Of a stretch of 64,000 bases of DNA, positions 34,596 to 45,559 are shown one piece after another. The notes beneath the pieces were generated by a model, which saw only the letters and a program-made list of their open reading frames with translations, did no database searches and had not been told where the DNA came from. This stretch comes from Wolfiporia cocos (Eukaryota > Basidiomycota > Agaricomycetes > Polyporales > Phaeolaceae): positions 1 through 64,000 of the forward strand of contig JACCLO010000007.1 of the NCBI GenBank assembly GCA_029448655.1, in the 5' to 3' direction. The position numbers were made by a program, and so were the translations under genes. Position 1 is the stretch's first letter, and each line of letters opens with the position of its first letter.

Positions 34596-35168
34596 TGTCA
34601 CGAAAACGCGACCTATAGGCCCTAGGGGGCGTCGTGGAGCGTTGAGGGACGTTACAGCGGTATTAGGCGCGCTCCAAACTCATGTGACCAGTAGAGAAGA
34701 TCCGGCGCGTATCCTTAAACATAGATAAGATCCTCGCATAGTCACGTGATGTGTATATGTAAGCATTTAGAGTTAGTACTTAGCGCTTTGGTAGGCGCGT
34801 GCGCACAGGCCACGTCGCTTTAGGGCAGCCTTGATAGTCAATGCTCGTTTACATGTATATAATCCAGAGAGTCTGAGGCATTCTCCTCAGACTTCTCATT
34901 GTATCTCATGGGTTAATCCCAGTCTTACACCAATCCCCTTGTGCGACGTTCCTCTGCCTTTGCCCTTGTCTGCTTGCTCGTCTGGGAGACCCTCGACCTC
35001 GCTGTAGCGCCTGTGGACTACCCTTAGACGACGACGACCTCGTTGCGTAGGGACCCCTTGCGACTGAAAGGCATGTGTAGTGGGAGTAGGATGTGTTGGT
35101 GGGCATTGGGACTTGGGTTATAAGCGTTAGCGTTGAGGCAGAGCGGTCACAAAGTGAGATTTGTGACA
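34596..35168 (+). mobile_element. solo LTR (573 bp) near the start of a coding region
   Basis: TGTCACGA...TTTGTGACA flanked by CAGGG (34,591-34,595 and 35,169-35,173). Contains gctttagggcagcc, catgtatataatcc and ctgaggcattctcctcag. It sits in the coding sequence after CAQG of the gene at 34,546. Confidence 0.93.
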
Positions 35169-36834
35169 CAGGGTGCTGACCAGCACAAGCCCTCCGTGCC
35201 GCATACCTGCATACAGTGTGGGAGCTTGACATGTTGAGTAGTGCTGGGCCTTTCCTACAAGAAGGGGAAAGCTGGGCAATGGCATGCCGTGGTAAGGATC
35301 TGGAGTCTTTAAACGAGACGAGATGATCTTACCTGGCCGTGGACAGTGTACAACACCAAATCGAGTGTGGTATCCTCCGCAGACGCCGACGCCAAAGGGG
35401 TTATTGGAGGACATCGAGGTCCAGCGTGTCAAGGGCATGTTGTCTGAGGCAGAGTCAGCGGCGAACAAATACCAAAAGGAGCTTGTGGCGCACGCTCAAA
35501 AAGCTATTAATTCTGAAGTACAAGCTCGCAATCGCAAAAAGCGGGAGGAGCGTGCGGCGCGAAATGCGGCTCTGCAAAGAAAAAAGGCTGTTGAAGGGTT
35601 AGATAAGGCGGTCAAAAGAGCGGAAAAACTAGTGGGTTCACAACACATCAGGTCCAGAGAGCTTAAGACAGACGTACCAGACGTAGGGTATCAACGTTCG
35701 CAGCAAGGGGGGGCGACTTGACCCTGTGTTGCTAGGGGGGAGCAACGATGAAGAATTTGCGCGAGCACTTCAGAGGATGTACGACGACGAAGTAAGTGTG
35801 CAGCATACTGTTCTAGATAGTAAGTGAACAACAGGCAGGCAGAGGCATTGCGTGGGCAGGGGTTGGTGCCTACAGGTGCGATCGCAAGCGCAGGGATGGC
35901 AAAATCAGACTATAAAAGGGAAATATCGTCATACAGAGACTCAGTATGTCGGCAATCCTTGGATATATTTGCTACGTCTGATAGATGAACAGGACAGTGA
36001 CGACGACATACATGATGGCGGGCGGCTGACGGTTTTTGACCGTTACGCATTGCGCTGGTCTCCACCATTAGGGAAGGTACATAATGGGTGATGAGCATAT
36101 ATATGCAGAGCTGACATGTAGAAAACAGGTGACGAAGGCGGGAGGCAGCGAGGATGAAAAGGGAAAGGGGAAGGTAAACTGAGAAAGTCATGTGCGTAGA
36201 CCGCGACTAACGTGGTTGAAAGGAATTACCAGGCGGACTCGCTGCTGCGAATCGTCAAGAGAAAGGCTACAGAAGAGATAAGAACAATGGCGGTCGCACG
36301 GAAGGCGAGCGTGATGAGGATGAGGACGATGAACGTGATCAAGGGCAAGACAATGGACGTCCAGAAGGAGACATTCTTCTGATCAAGAAAGAGACTCCGC
36401 GCAAAGTGCGCGTTGTGTTTTGGACAAAGGTAGGTAATGTCACTTCGTGATAAGTGCCCTCGATTGCCCATATCTCTGCAGAATAACGCACGCCCAACGG
36501 CGGAGATAATCGAGGTCCACGATAACCAAATCAGGCTGACAGACTTCAACGTTGTCGTGACTGAATACAATCTGACAGCAGTCTCTTTCTTCCAAGTTTG
36601 GAGTTACCGTGACTTCACTTGGCATGGCGGGCACAGTCTGCAGTCTAGGATCGACATAGGATTTAGTAACGTCCTGCTGGCGCGCCTGAACGGAGTGAGA
36701 CTGTACGTCATGTCATCTTAAGTAAGAGCATATAGCTCACGGGTTCACCGCGTCTACATTGACAGATGCCCAGGGCTGGGGCTGGAGATCCACACACTCG
36801 AACTTGGGGTCAATCCAAGGCTAGGCGACTACTC

Positions 36835-37243
36835 TGTCACAGATCTCTGGGGCATTAACTAATTACCCCCTCCCTGGGTCGAACCAGGGATCTCCTGCGT
36901 TGTAGTCACATGATCTGTGCCTTGTAGTGTAGTGGTATGAGCGTACTCCGGTATGTTATATGTTGGTCACGTGATATGGCTTAGTCAGCAGCGCTACAGC
37001 GCCTGCACACGGACCTTTACTTTAGGGCCAGTACTTACAGTATTAGTGTGTGTGACTCATGTATATAAGCCAATGTCTGAGGTCTTACACCTCAGACTCT
37101 TCATTCTATCTATGGGGGCGTGTCCCCTCAGATTCAATGTTACTACCTCTGCGTGCTAGTCTGGGGCCTTTATCTATAGGCGTCACATATTCACCCAGCG
37201 GTCCGACTTGGACGTTAGTACATACGTCATAAAATCTGTGACA
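36835..37243 (+). mobile_element. solo LTR (409 bp) in a coding exon
   Basis: TGTCACAG...CTGTGACA flanked by TACTC (36,830-36,834 and 37,244-37,248). Carries ccctgggtcgaaccaggg, tagtgtagtggtatgagcg, ctttagggccag, catgtatataagc and ctgaggtcttacacctcag in the family order. Without it the host coding frame is continuous. Confidence 0.94.
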
Positions 37244-37982
37244 TACTCCATCAAATGGCGCTGGGAGAAAGGTGCCGATGTAGAGGGCATATGGCCTAGC
37301 AGCGACGAGGTTGACAGTGATGTGGGCTGGATGCCCAAGGATAACTCGGCTACTAGAGTTGGTAGGCGCAAGACCGTTGCTCAGGCTGACAAAGTCCGAA
37401 GCAATCGTGGCGAAGGCCCATCTCGACGGGATCGGTTTCCATTGTCACAGGCATTGATGCAAGCACGCAAGACTCTGACTAGAAGGCTACTCGATGCAGC
37501 AGGGTTCAAAAAAGCAGAAATGTCAGGGGAAACAATCTCTATATCTGAAAGTAGCGAGGAAGACAGACCGGTGCGCAAGAAGAGGAGGGTGTTGTCAAAG
37601 CCTGGAGATGATGTGATAGACATCTCCGATGACGATCCGCTGGGCGTAGCTGTGGCTGCTGCCATTGAAAGGGATGGTAGAGGCATCATCGAAGTTCTTA
37701 GTGACAGTACATAGTAAAAGGTGAGGCTGAGCGATGTCCTGCTGTGCCTCTGGTACGTTGGTGGCTGAAACATCCAAGGTTTCCAGTTAAATTATCGCAG
37801 ATTCGGTCTGAATTGGCGCAGTATGGTATGACGGTATCATGTATCCATGACTACTGAATCGAGAAGAGATGAGTCTACACTAGCCTATTGCGCACATACT
37901 AAGAGCAGGACAAATAAGATGGCATCGGGCCTCGAGCTGTGCATATACGCCACGTTGTATTCGAGCTGCTACTAAAGCCGCT

Positions 37983-38960
37983 ATGCCCGTCCCACTGACC
38001 AAAGAGAGCGATGTCGACGTACTCATCATCGGTGCTGGCCCTGCAGGGCTCATGTGCGCGAAGGCACTCGCAAACTTTAATGTGAACGTGCGCATCGTGG
38101 AGCAGCGGTCAGTGTGTTGATTACACCGGATACCGAGTATTATGCTGATGGTTCCAAGCCCTGCGAAGGTCCCAGCGGGCCAGACAGATGGCATCCAGGC
38201 GCGCATGATCGAAAAGTTCCAGGTGGGACGTCTCCTATTCCTATCCCACCGTGTGCTCACTTGGCAGGCGACAGAGCTATGGCCTAGCAGAGCGCCTCCT
38301 ACGCAAGGGCAACCAGATGCACAGAGCTGGGAGCGGCCCCCGTAGGCTTTGCGCATACCGTCACAACCTAAGCCCCTGCACAGGCGTTCTACAACCCCTG
38401 ACTGTCTACGCGAACGTGCAGAGAGCGAAGTAACTACTGCTTGGGGAGGGCGGGAGGCAATGTACGTTTCGCGCTACGCTTTGGAGTCGTTCGCTCACAT
38501 GCTCTGTGCCAGTTCATTGATGAGCGAGTCTAGACAGTGACTCGATCATAGGCCCAAACATAAAGCACCGTAAGTGCGTTCAGGAGCGGGTACGCCCACC
38601 GTCTATGTTGACCCATCCGAGCTGCAGGAGAACGTGAAGCCCAAGATGAGCACGCAAATCAAGGTCCAAATCCCGCAGATGAATTACGAACAGGCCGACT
38701 CTGGCCGTGCGATGTAACGTTGTGTACGTGAGCATTTGTAGTATAATATACAAGATGCGAACTAATGCATTGACAAAGAAAGCGAGCAACCATGCAACGT
38801 GCTCGTGTCAGCAAGTCGCCACGTACCTCCACCGGCCGTGATGAAGGGGAATGGTCTTGATTAAGGTCGTAGAGATGCAGATATCTGCTGAGAAAGACTG
38901 GACATGACTTTGATCTCAAGTGTGGGTCTCATTGCAGACAGGGTGACCATCGAGAGGAAG
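37983..38960 (+). pseudogene. FAD-dependent phenol 2-monooxygenase-like relic
   Basis: The first exon from ATG 37,983 encodes MPVPLTKESDVDVLIIGAGP followed by AGLMCAKALANFNVNVRIVE, the GxGxxG dinucleotide-binding motif of aromatic-ring flavin hydroxylases. After an intron, AGQTDGIQARMIEKF and then SYGLAERLLRKGNQMH match the phenol hydroxylase N-terminal domain in order. Beyond about 38,330 the frame breaks repeatedly and only scraps remain. Intact enzymes hydroxylate phenols to catechols using NADPH. This copy lacks the C-terminal half and is not functional. Confidence 0.8.
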
Positions 38961-39617
38961 TAGATCCGTACAAGGACGGGTCTATCAAGGATGGGTCTAT
39001 TGTAAGTTGCTCAGGCGTGCTACACACTTGGACTAATTTACATTGTTATCTAGCTACAAACAGAACAAGTAAAATCTACTCCGCGAGCAATCAGAGGGGT
39101 ATAGTAAGCTAGTGACAGAGCTCACGAGCTCACTGGGTCCGCCTCACTCTCCCGAAACAGGCCGTCCGGCAGAGTCTTGGGCCGCGAGGTATATAGAAAT
39201 ATTAGAAACTGAACTAATTGTGTGTCGCATACGGCGCGCGAGCAAGGAGACATGGTCCGATGACCTTGTTCTAGTACGTGTGGTTGTTGATATTGTTGGG
39301 CAGCGGTATCACTAGGACACCGATAAGAAAGAGGTATTACAGATGTATCCTTCTACATAGGAGAAGCATCTATTCCATGTAGTCGTAGATGGCCGTGGCT
39401 AGCGTTGCAGTACAGAAGCTTCTTACAGACTCTTGCACCTCATGTGCTGGGTGCTACTGAAGATGCATCTGATGGGTCTTAAAAGAAGTATCTCATAATC
39501 GCGAAGACATATCTTGATCGTTTGCTTCTGAGCACTTTAGTTGCTTCCCTTTTCATTTTACAGAAGTATCTCGAAAACTGAATCCCCTCCCATATAGAGT
39601 CTGACCATCACCTTTCG

Positions 39618-39851
39618 ATGTCTAGCTCTACCATCAATGTTACGTATATGGCATTCCCTCCCAATGCAGACTGGCTACATAAATGCGGTGCAAAGTCTTT
39701 TCCTCTCATCGTCGTCACACCTCCCTTGGACAACGGCGATGTGGAGGATATCTTGGTTGCTAATTCATGTAAATACAAGCCAGACGAGGGTTATCACCTC
39801 ATACTATTCAACCTGAAGTACACTGTGAAGGAGCTGAAGGAGTTGGTGTGA
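39618..39851 (+). CDS. small hypothetical protein (77 aa)
   Basis: An ATG-to-TGA frame in an otherwise gene-poor stretch, MSSSTINVTYMAFPPNADWL to KYTVKELKELV. It has balanced composition, no signal peptide and no membrane segment. It ends at the edge of the SINE pair. No family was recognised; it may be a chance frame or a short exon. Confidence 0.25.
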   Translation: MSSSTINVTYMAFPPNADWLHKCGAKSFPLIVVTPPLDNGDVEDILVANSCKYKPDEGYHLILFNLKYTVKELKELV

Positions 39852-40086
39852 CATCCTGCGTGAGTACCGAGGGACTTCAGTCAATCATCTTAATCTCCCA
39901 ACTGCCCTTCACTTAAGAAATCGCAGTTGCGAGCTAGGTTTGCATGCAGATTAATCTGCTAGCTGTGGCAGATTATTCTACTGTGACAATAAAATGGTAC
40001 ATTCAGGATTTGAACCAAGGACCTTAGCGCAGATGAGAATAACAGCATCGCAGCATACATTAGCCAACTGAGCTACAGTGCAACTA
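39847..40086 (-). mobile_element. tRNA-derived SINE, minus orientation
   Basis: On the minus strand, a head with Pol III A box (TAGCTCAGTTGG) and B box (GGTTCAAATCC) is followed by a body running through attttattgtcacagtaga, attaatctgc repeats, gcgatttcttaagtga and ttaagatgattgactga. The acceptor-stem pairing of a real tRNA is lost, so this is a tRNA-derived element, not a tRNA gene. It forms an inverted pair with 40,370-40,592. Confidence 0.82.
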
Positions 40087-40369
40087 GTGTCTGCCCCATT
40101 TTAAGCAATATATAGAGTATTTTGTAAACTTCATTTTCGCAGTTTTAACATCTTCCATAACACAAATACAAATGAATCTGCCTCTAAAGACCTGTGATTC
40201 CAGTGTATTCAGCTTTCCCATGGTGAGTTGCTCCAGGTCAAGCATGGTAAATCAAGCTACCACTATCATTGATTTCTGTATGTGTGTTGGAGCAGTTAGT
40301 TGCCTTGATGATTCACGAAAATTGTGTGTAAAATTTGCGTTATATATATTTTGATTGGTCAAGGGTTAC

Positions 40370-40592
40370 TGTTGCCACTATGGCTCAGTTGGCTAATTAT
40401 GTTGCGATGCTGTTATTCTCATCTGTGCTAAGGTCCTTGGTTCGAATCCTCCATGTACCATTTTATTGTCACAGTAGATTAATCTGCCGCAGCTAGCAGA
40501 TTAATCTGCGTGCAAACCTAGCTCGCAACTGCGATTTCTTAAGTGAAGGGAAGTTGGCAGATTAAGATAATTGACTGAAACTCTACGAGTAC
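40370..40592 (+). mobile_element. tRNA-derived SINE, plus orientation
   Basis: A box TGGCTCAGTTGG at 40,381-40,392 and B box GGTTCGAATCC at 40,439-40,449, followed by the same body as the minus copy (cattttattgtcacagtaga, cgcaactgcgatttcttaag, taattgactgaaactct). Fifth-to-third acceptor pairing fails at several positions. With its partner it makes an inverted repeat of about 230-bp arms and a 280-bp loop. Confidence 0.85.
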
Positions 40593-40819
40593 CACGGTTC
40601 GTCGTTTTCTTGACCACCTGAGTGGCACACGCACGATGTACATTGGGCCAGGAGGAGAACAGGGCATCTCCTTCATCCTCAGCTATTTTGGGCTTTGCAC
40701 TAGCGCGGGCCTGTCTGACCCATCTCATCCATCTGTAATCATAGCCCACAGCATCACACAGGCAGCTGCTGGTGTAAACGACAGATATTTAACAAAGCAC
40801 ATAATACTACATGAGACCT

Positions 40820-41110
40820 GATCCGCAGGCATAGCGTGCTGCTGCCACCTCACACTCTTGTAAGACTCCAGAACGACGCATGCGATGAAGGCTGGCATGC
40901 ACTGCCCCTCGCCAATCCAATAGTGTATAAGCTGCGGGTGTTCCTGATGCCTGCCCATGTCCTGCTTCACGAGCTGCATGTGCACCCCGTTGCCGCAATG
41001 CTTGCACACGAACTGCGCAGTGAGGTCGTATGCCGCCGCTCACATCGAATACAAGTTGGCGCCGAGGATCTCCTCAGTGTCGTAGTGCTCTCTAGGCCTC
41101 TCTCCTAGGC
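40820..41110 (-). pseudogene. Cys/His-rich coding fragment, unknown
   Basis: Minus strand: FVCKHCGNGVHMQLVKQDMG then RHQEHPQLIHYW, a C-x2-C...H-x3-H pattern suggesting a zinc finger. A frame change within about 60 bases continues in another frame (MRRSGVLQECEVAAARYACG). It resembles the zinc-finger end of unassigned Agaricomycete proteins, but no family is certain. Confidence 0.35.
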
Positions 41111-42460
41111 TAAATTTCCTCTGCTTCTTTGGCAGATATTATGATCATTGTGCTACTATGTAGCATTATGTACCGTCAATAGATCTCTGAAGGGTAAGTG
41201 GGAAGCTCGCCCATCGGTAGATCAGCTATGAACGATATTCTCACATCAATGAACAGCACTACGTCTATGATTAGTAAGCTAAAGCAACTTTTCATTGAAC
41301 GAGGCGCATCGACGATGTGAGGAGCTCTGGAATGTCTTTCATAAGGTCAAAGCTGACTGCCCAACAGTCACATAGTGCAGACACTGCAAACCATTACTGT
41401 ATGTTCCCGCTCATCGTGCAGGCCCCCTCGCTAATAGTTAAATGTAATAGTTCGTAGGCGGAATGTATAGCCTATCGGCAGTCAATACATGTTCCTGGCT
41501 AGCGTTACATCCGGTTGTGGGCAAATGTGAGTGGTTCGGAACAAGCCATTGTGTGTTTAGTTCCTCAAATGCTTTAATATAGTATACGTGAACTCCTTAC
41601 TCGCAACATAAGTGATACAGGGTGCTTTTCAGTCGAACCGAGCCCCGACAGTCGGTGAATAAATCCCAGTTTGAACACTCGTAGGTACATTCGAAGCATT
41701 GGTGTTGTGGCAAATCACGTCAGCACAGATCAATGGGTGTAACATAGTTGCTGTAGGTGCATTTGGCAAGTATGGCGAAACTTAGCCAATATTGACTACA
41801 TTCACAGCTCAGGTTCGAGCATAATGTTCACATCTTCAATCACTCGTATACAGAGCATGGTATATGTACTGCTATGTCGCACTATTTCTCCGGACTTCGC
41901 CCACATGTGAGACAGGCACTAGTTCAGATGTATACGAATACCATCAATACAATGTATGCAGGTCTTCAAGACAGACGAGACAGCAAAATACATAAATAGC
42001 ACATTGGATTATACCAATCATCAGTCTCTGTGGAGGGAAGCTCGTAGAATTGATATAAGTGGGCTGGGGATTCAGAAACAGAGGTGGGCAGAGCAAGCAA
42101 AGAAACATGTCCGAATCGCCTGGAGACCAGAGCTGAACGGGAAGCAGATGCATAGAAGGAGGCTAAGCGGGCGCGTCAAGCAGCACTTACGGCTGCTCTA
42201 GATGCAATAGGCTCTCTAACAGATGAAGCAGAAGCGTTAAGCAAATTGATGTACAGATCGAAGGACATCACCAATGTAATCCAAAGAAGCGGATGGAAGA
42301 ACCTGCCACGGAAAGCAGAGCCTTGATAACTTGCGATTGGGACGTAGAATGTATGTACCACTTAAGCTAAGCGTGCGCGGCGACTATTAGAAGGCTAATA
42401 GTGGCCATATCAATGTCCAGAGTACCAGCGCCACAATCACGATTACAGCGTGGAAGTTCC
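41111..42460. other. no gene seen
   Basis: Mixed-composition sequence with frequent stops. A frame at 41,956-42,201 has Arg/Lys-rich residues but no recognisable domain or splice context. Confidence 0.4.
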
Positions 42461-42463
42461 TAA

Positions 42464-42952
42464 GGGCCTGTACGGGAACGCAACCTGATATCGCTGGCGA
42501 CCGATTTCCCTGCCAAAAAAACAGACGCTCGACAGCGCTGGCCAGCGATGTCGATTTTGCAATGTCAGACCGTTCGGAAATGCGAACCGCTACTGAGCGC
42601 AAGCAGTGACCGCCGTGTGACCCCTTGTGACCTGATTGTGACTGGCCATGCAGACTTTGGATGTACGCAACTTCCTCTCAGCTGACCTCATTTCGAAGCT
42701 CAATAAGGGACGCTGTGGTCCAGGGTATAGCCATATGTGCAGCAAAACCACGAGTTTGCGCCTCAGAGAGGGTTGTGTCGGGCATTGAGCAGCCGGTAGT
42801 GATTGGCGTGATGTAGGCGCCGAGCAAGCGTGAGCAAGGCGTGACAAGCACGCGGGCGCTTGCGCGTCGCAAAGATATTCCCACGGCCGATATTTCTGAG
42901 CGCAATCGCTATCGCTGGCCAGCGTTTTCAGGTTGTGTTCCCGTACAGGCCC
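42464..42952. mobile_element. PIF/Harbinger-like MITE (489 bp, TAA duplication)
   Basis: Ends GGGCCTGTACGGGAACGCAA and, reversed, GGGCCTGTACGGGAACACAA are flanked by TAA (42,461-42,463 and 42,953-42,955). TIRs starting GGGCCTGT with a 3-bp T-A-rich duplication are characteristic of PIF/Harbinger. The interior repeats cgctggcc-like motifs near both ends. No transposase. Confidence 0.85.
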
Positions 42953-42969
42953 TAATGGGTAGATAATTA

Positions 42970-43668
42970 CTATCACTGGCCCACATATGCAACTTTTTCG
43001 CATGTCCTGCCGAGTTTTGCCTCTATCTTCATGAAACCAAGCCCAAATCCCTTGGGATTTTTTTAAATGATAGCTATGCATCTCTAGTATACGATATATT
43101 TTTTCGAACCTCCGAAAGTGCATGCTGCATGATACCGAAGCCCGTAAAGCATCGCAACAGCAATGCAACTTTTCTCCGAGCATCAGTCACGCCATCAGTC
43201 ACGATCGCCAAATTGCCGAACGCGCAGCATCAAACGGCATAACGCCATCGGTGCATTGCAACCACTAAGCGGCAAGCCTGCTGCATCAGAGGCTGAGTTC
43301 AGATTTGCCGACTGAGGATGTGGCTGATGTCACACTTTGACTGCAATCTGCCTCTCTATATTGACACAATGCACATTTCCCCTCGGAAAATTACATGTTA
43401 AGCCTCAAGTATATTGAGAAGACGTGTTGTTATTTTGGAAGGATTTTGTCAAGGTGAAGGCTGAGCCGAAGTCCATCAATAACTCTGATTGACATTGTTC
43501 ATTTTTTCCTCTTCATCTACTAGAGTTTTTAATAATCTGATTTGACAAGATCATGCAGATTGTCATATAGTCATAGTGTACAAATATTCATAATTTTTGA
43601 ATTCGAAGGAGGGGAACTAGAGGCGAAATTGCATTGCTGTTGCGATTGCATATGTGGGCCAGTGATAG
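42970..43668. mobile_element. TA-flanked MITE (699 bp)
   Basis: Inverted ends CTATCACTGGCCCACATATG match for 23 bases and are flanked by TA (42,968-42,969 and 43,669-43,670). A subterminal phrase (gcaacagcaatgcaa) recurs inside. It lies 12 bp from the preceding MITE. TA duplication suggests mobilisation by a Tc1/mariner-type transposase. Confidence 0.8.
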
Positions 43669-43928
43669 TATAATCCAAGCGATAAGCCCAAGACGTTGAT
43701 CACAGAACGGCCATGTGGCTGATGCAGCATATCGCTCCCCTTACCAGACGTTAACAGAGGCGGCGAGCAGCATTGCGAACACGGCGGCGGCAGTGAGCAG
43801 GCGATGGCGAACATACGCGGCACATCAAGCGCTTACGCGGGCGACGCGACTGGCAGCGAACGGAACGGACACCACTGCTCTCCATTGGCCATGACCAGCC
43901 CTCAACGGGCCAGCCTGCCCCAGCTGAT

Positions 43929-44710
43929 TTGGTGCCCCTCCTCACTGACTCGCGCAGCTGGGAGCCGGGCACCGCCACCGAGGCTCTCACCGAGGCCCTC
44001 GCCCCCGCCTTCGCCGTCTTCGCTAACGCGTCCATCCCGCCCCCCGCATCCCTCCCGGCCAACGTCTCCTACATCTGGTCGAACGGCACCTCCGGTATCA
44101 CCGCGACCAGCACGCTCTACCACAATGCGTCCGCCCTCGCGCCCCCGCTCCAGATCGCGTACAATGCCGCGACCAACCGGTCGAACGCGACGGGTCCCCA
44201 GCCGTTCATCTACGTCGAGGGCAGCGCGGCAGGCGACCTCGCAAGCCTTGGCGATGCGTTTCTCCTCACGAACTGGACGGGTGCGGACGAGCCGCCGCTC
44301 AATCAGCCGCGGGTGAACGCGAGCACGAACGAGACGCTGAATGGCGAGGGCAAGGGCATGTCGCACGTGCACGCGATCAAGGAACAGCTCGAGTACACGC
44401 TCACCGTCGTCCCGCGCGCGAGCGACGGCGCGATCAGCCATCGCATCGAGCAGGTGCAGCTGTGGTGAGTGGTGTGTCATCACCTCGGCTCTCAGTCACG
44501 CATGCTGCCACTCCTCGTCTCATGAATACGTTCGCGCCATACATCGCCTCCGCGTTCCTCGCTGCTCTTCCTCCATCTTTACCTCATTACCGCTGACCCC
44601 GCTCTCCATGTCTCTCCAGGGCAGATAGCGTCTACATTGTCCCACCTTTCCTCGCCTACACTAGCGTCCTCCAGGACAACAAGACCCTGCTCACCGAGGC
44701 ATACACACAG
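43929..44710 (+). pseudogene. GH105-like six-hairpin glycosidase, N-terminal part only
   Basis: Exon 43,929-44,464 reads SRSWEPGTATEALTEALAPA early and SDGAISHRIEQVQLW at its end. After a GT-AG intron (44,465-44,619) exon 44,620-44,710 reads ADSVYIVPPFLAYTSVLQDN. The order SWE-GT-EAL, GAISHR and D-VY-PPFLAY fits fungal secreted proteins related to unsaturated rhamnogalacturonyl hydrolases, which act on pectin fragments. Many N-x-S/T sites (for example VNASTNET) support secretion. The coding start upstream of 43,929 is unclear and no further exon is recognisable after the donor at 44,711. A MITE starts 209 bp downstream. High GC and C-ending codons contrast with the neighbours. Confidence 0.7.
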
Positions 44711-44919
44711 GTGAGCACCGTGTCCGATCCCCTCTGCGTCCACCTATGGCGCGAGGTCTGCGTCGTCTAGTCAACCCCGGACCGACAAGCGAGCGGCGGG
44801 ATGCGGCATGGGCACACAACAGGGAGGGAGCGCGACCGTGCCGTCGCGTCTCCATTGTCTGCTGTTTCCCGTAGCTGAGCACCCGTCGTTCGCTCTTTGT
44901 CTGCTCGGCTGCGCATCGC

Positions 44920-45559
44920 TAGTGATGTGCCAGGCCCGGCCCGGCTCAAAAGCCCCGGCTTTGGCCCGGCTTTGGACGGCCTTGGCTTTTCAAAACCTCA
45001 GGCCGGGCCCCCATTGACGGCCCAGGGCTTGGCCCGGCCCGGCCTGGGGCTTGCCCGGGGCCTGGCACTGTGAGGATGATCATCACTGTAGCCACACAAA
45101 CTCATAACGTACCTTCTCCAACTATCTTCTGACAAAGCCAAGCTCCAGTATCTTCAATAATTAGTGAATTATAGTGTGAAATCATCATTTCACCGGCACG
45201 GTGCTCTGTGGCGCGCCTTCCAAATGGGGCATCGTATAGGCGCCCAAAAGTGAGCGACAGGCTTCAGCACCAAGAATTCAATCCATGGGACTATCCTCTT
45301 GCTTGAATTTGAAAATATAGACATACTTCATTGAAATATGGCATACTGCTACTATATATATCCTTACATCATAGTTACTAGACATTTTATCCGTTAGAGC
45401 TTTCAGGCCCGGGGCTCACGGCTTGGCCCGGCCCGGCTTGAGACACAAGCCGGGCCCTGGGCCGTCTCAAGCCGTGGTGTAGGGCCCAGCCTGGCCCGGC
45501 CCAAGTAGGGCTTGGCCCGGCCCGGCCTATGGCCCAAAGCCGGGCCTGGCACATCACTA
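44920..45559. mobile_element. hAT-like MITE (640 bp) with GGCCCGG subterminal repeats
   Basis: Inverted ends tagtgatgtgccaggcccgg are flanked by the 8-bp duplication CGCATCGC (44,912-44,919 and 45,560-45,567), the hallmark of hAT insertion. Both ends hold more than ten copies of GGCCCGG/CCGGGCC over about 140 bp, while the middle is AT-rich. No transposase. It lies 3' of the GH105-like fragment. Confidence 0.92.

Larger units (their letters stand above)
34546..37714 (+). pseudogene. uncharacterised multi-exon gene with two solo LTR insertions and SUMO-binding-like motifs
   Basis: The start ATG 34,546 gives MGKSTYSSDLKSLCAQG, then across the first LTR ADQHKPSVPHTCIQCGSLTC. The H-x-C-x2-C-x4-C pattern suggests a small zinc-binding site. 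Exons follow near 35,323-35,720 (Lys/Arg/Ala-rich, coiled-coil-like), 35,840-36,076, 36,129-36,174, 36,224-36,429, 36,481-36,700 and 36,766-36,834. The frame rejoins exactly across the second LTR (NPRLGDY...SIKWRWEKG) and ends with TAG at 37,714. The tail contains DDVIDISDDDPL, GETISISESSEED and GIIEVLSDST, each a hydrophobic core next to acidic residues as in SUMO-interacting motifs. Function unknown; a nuclear role is inference only. Confidence 0.5.

Noticed and set aside
40374..40460. A functional tRNA gene
   Set aside because: A and B boxes are perfect, but the acceptor and T stems do not pair properly and the same body follows all three copies, so it is a tRNA-derived SINE.
43902..44483. 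193-codon minus-strand frame and a 170-codon plus frame at the GH105-like locus
   Set aside because: Both are Arg/Ser- or Arg/Gly-skewed shadows of the GC-rich GH105-like exon, whose own frame shows family motifs and a proper splice donor.
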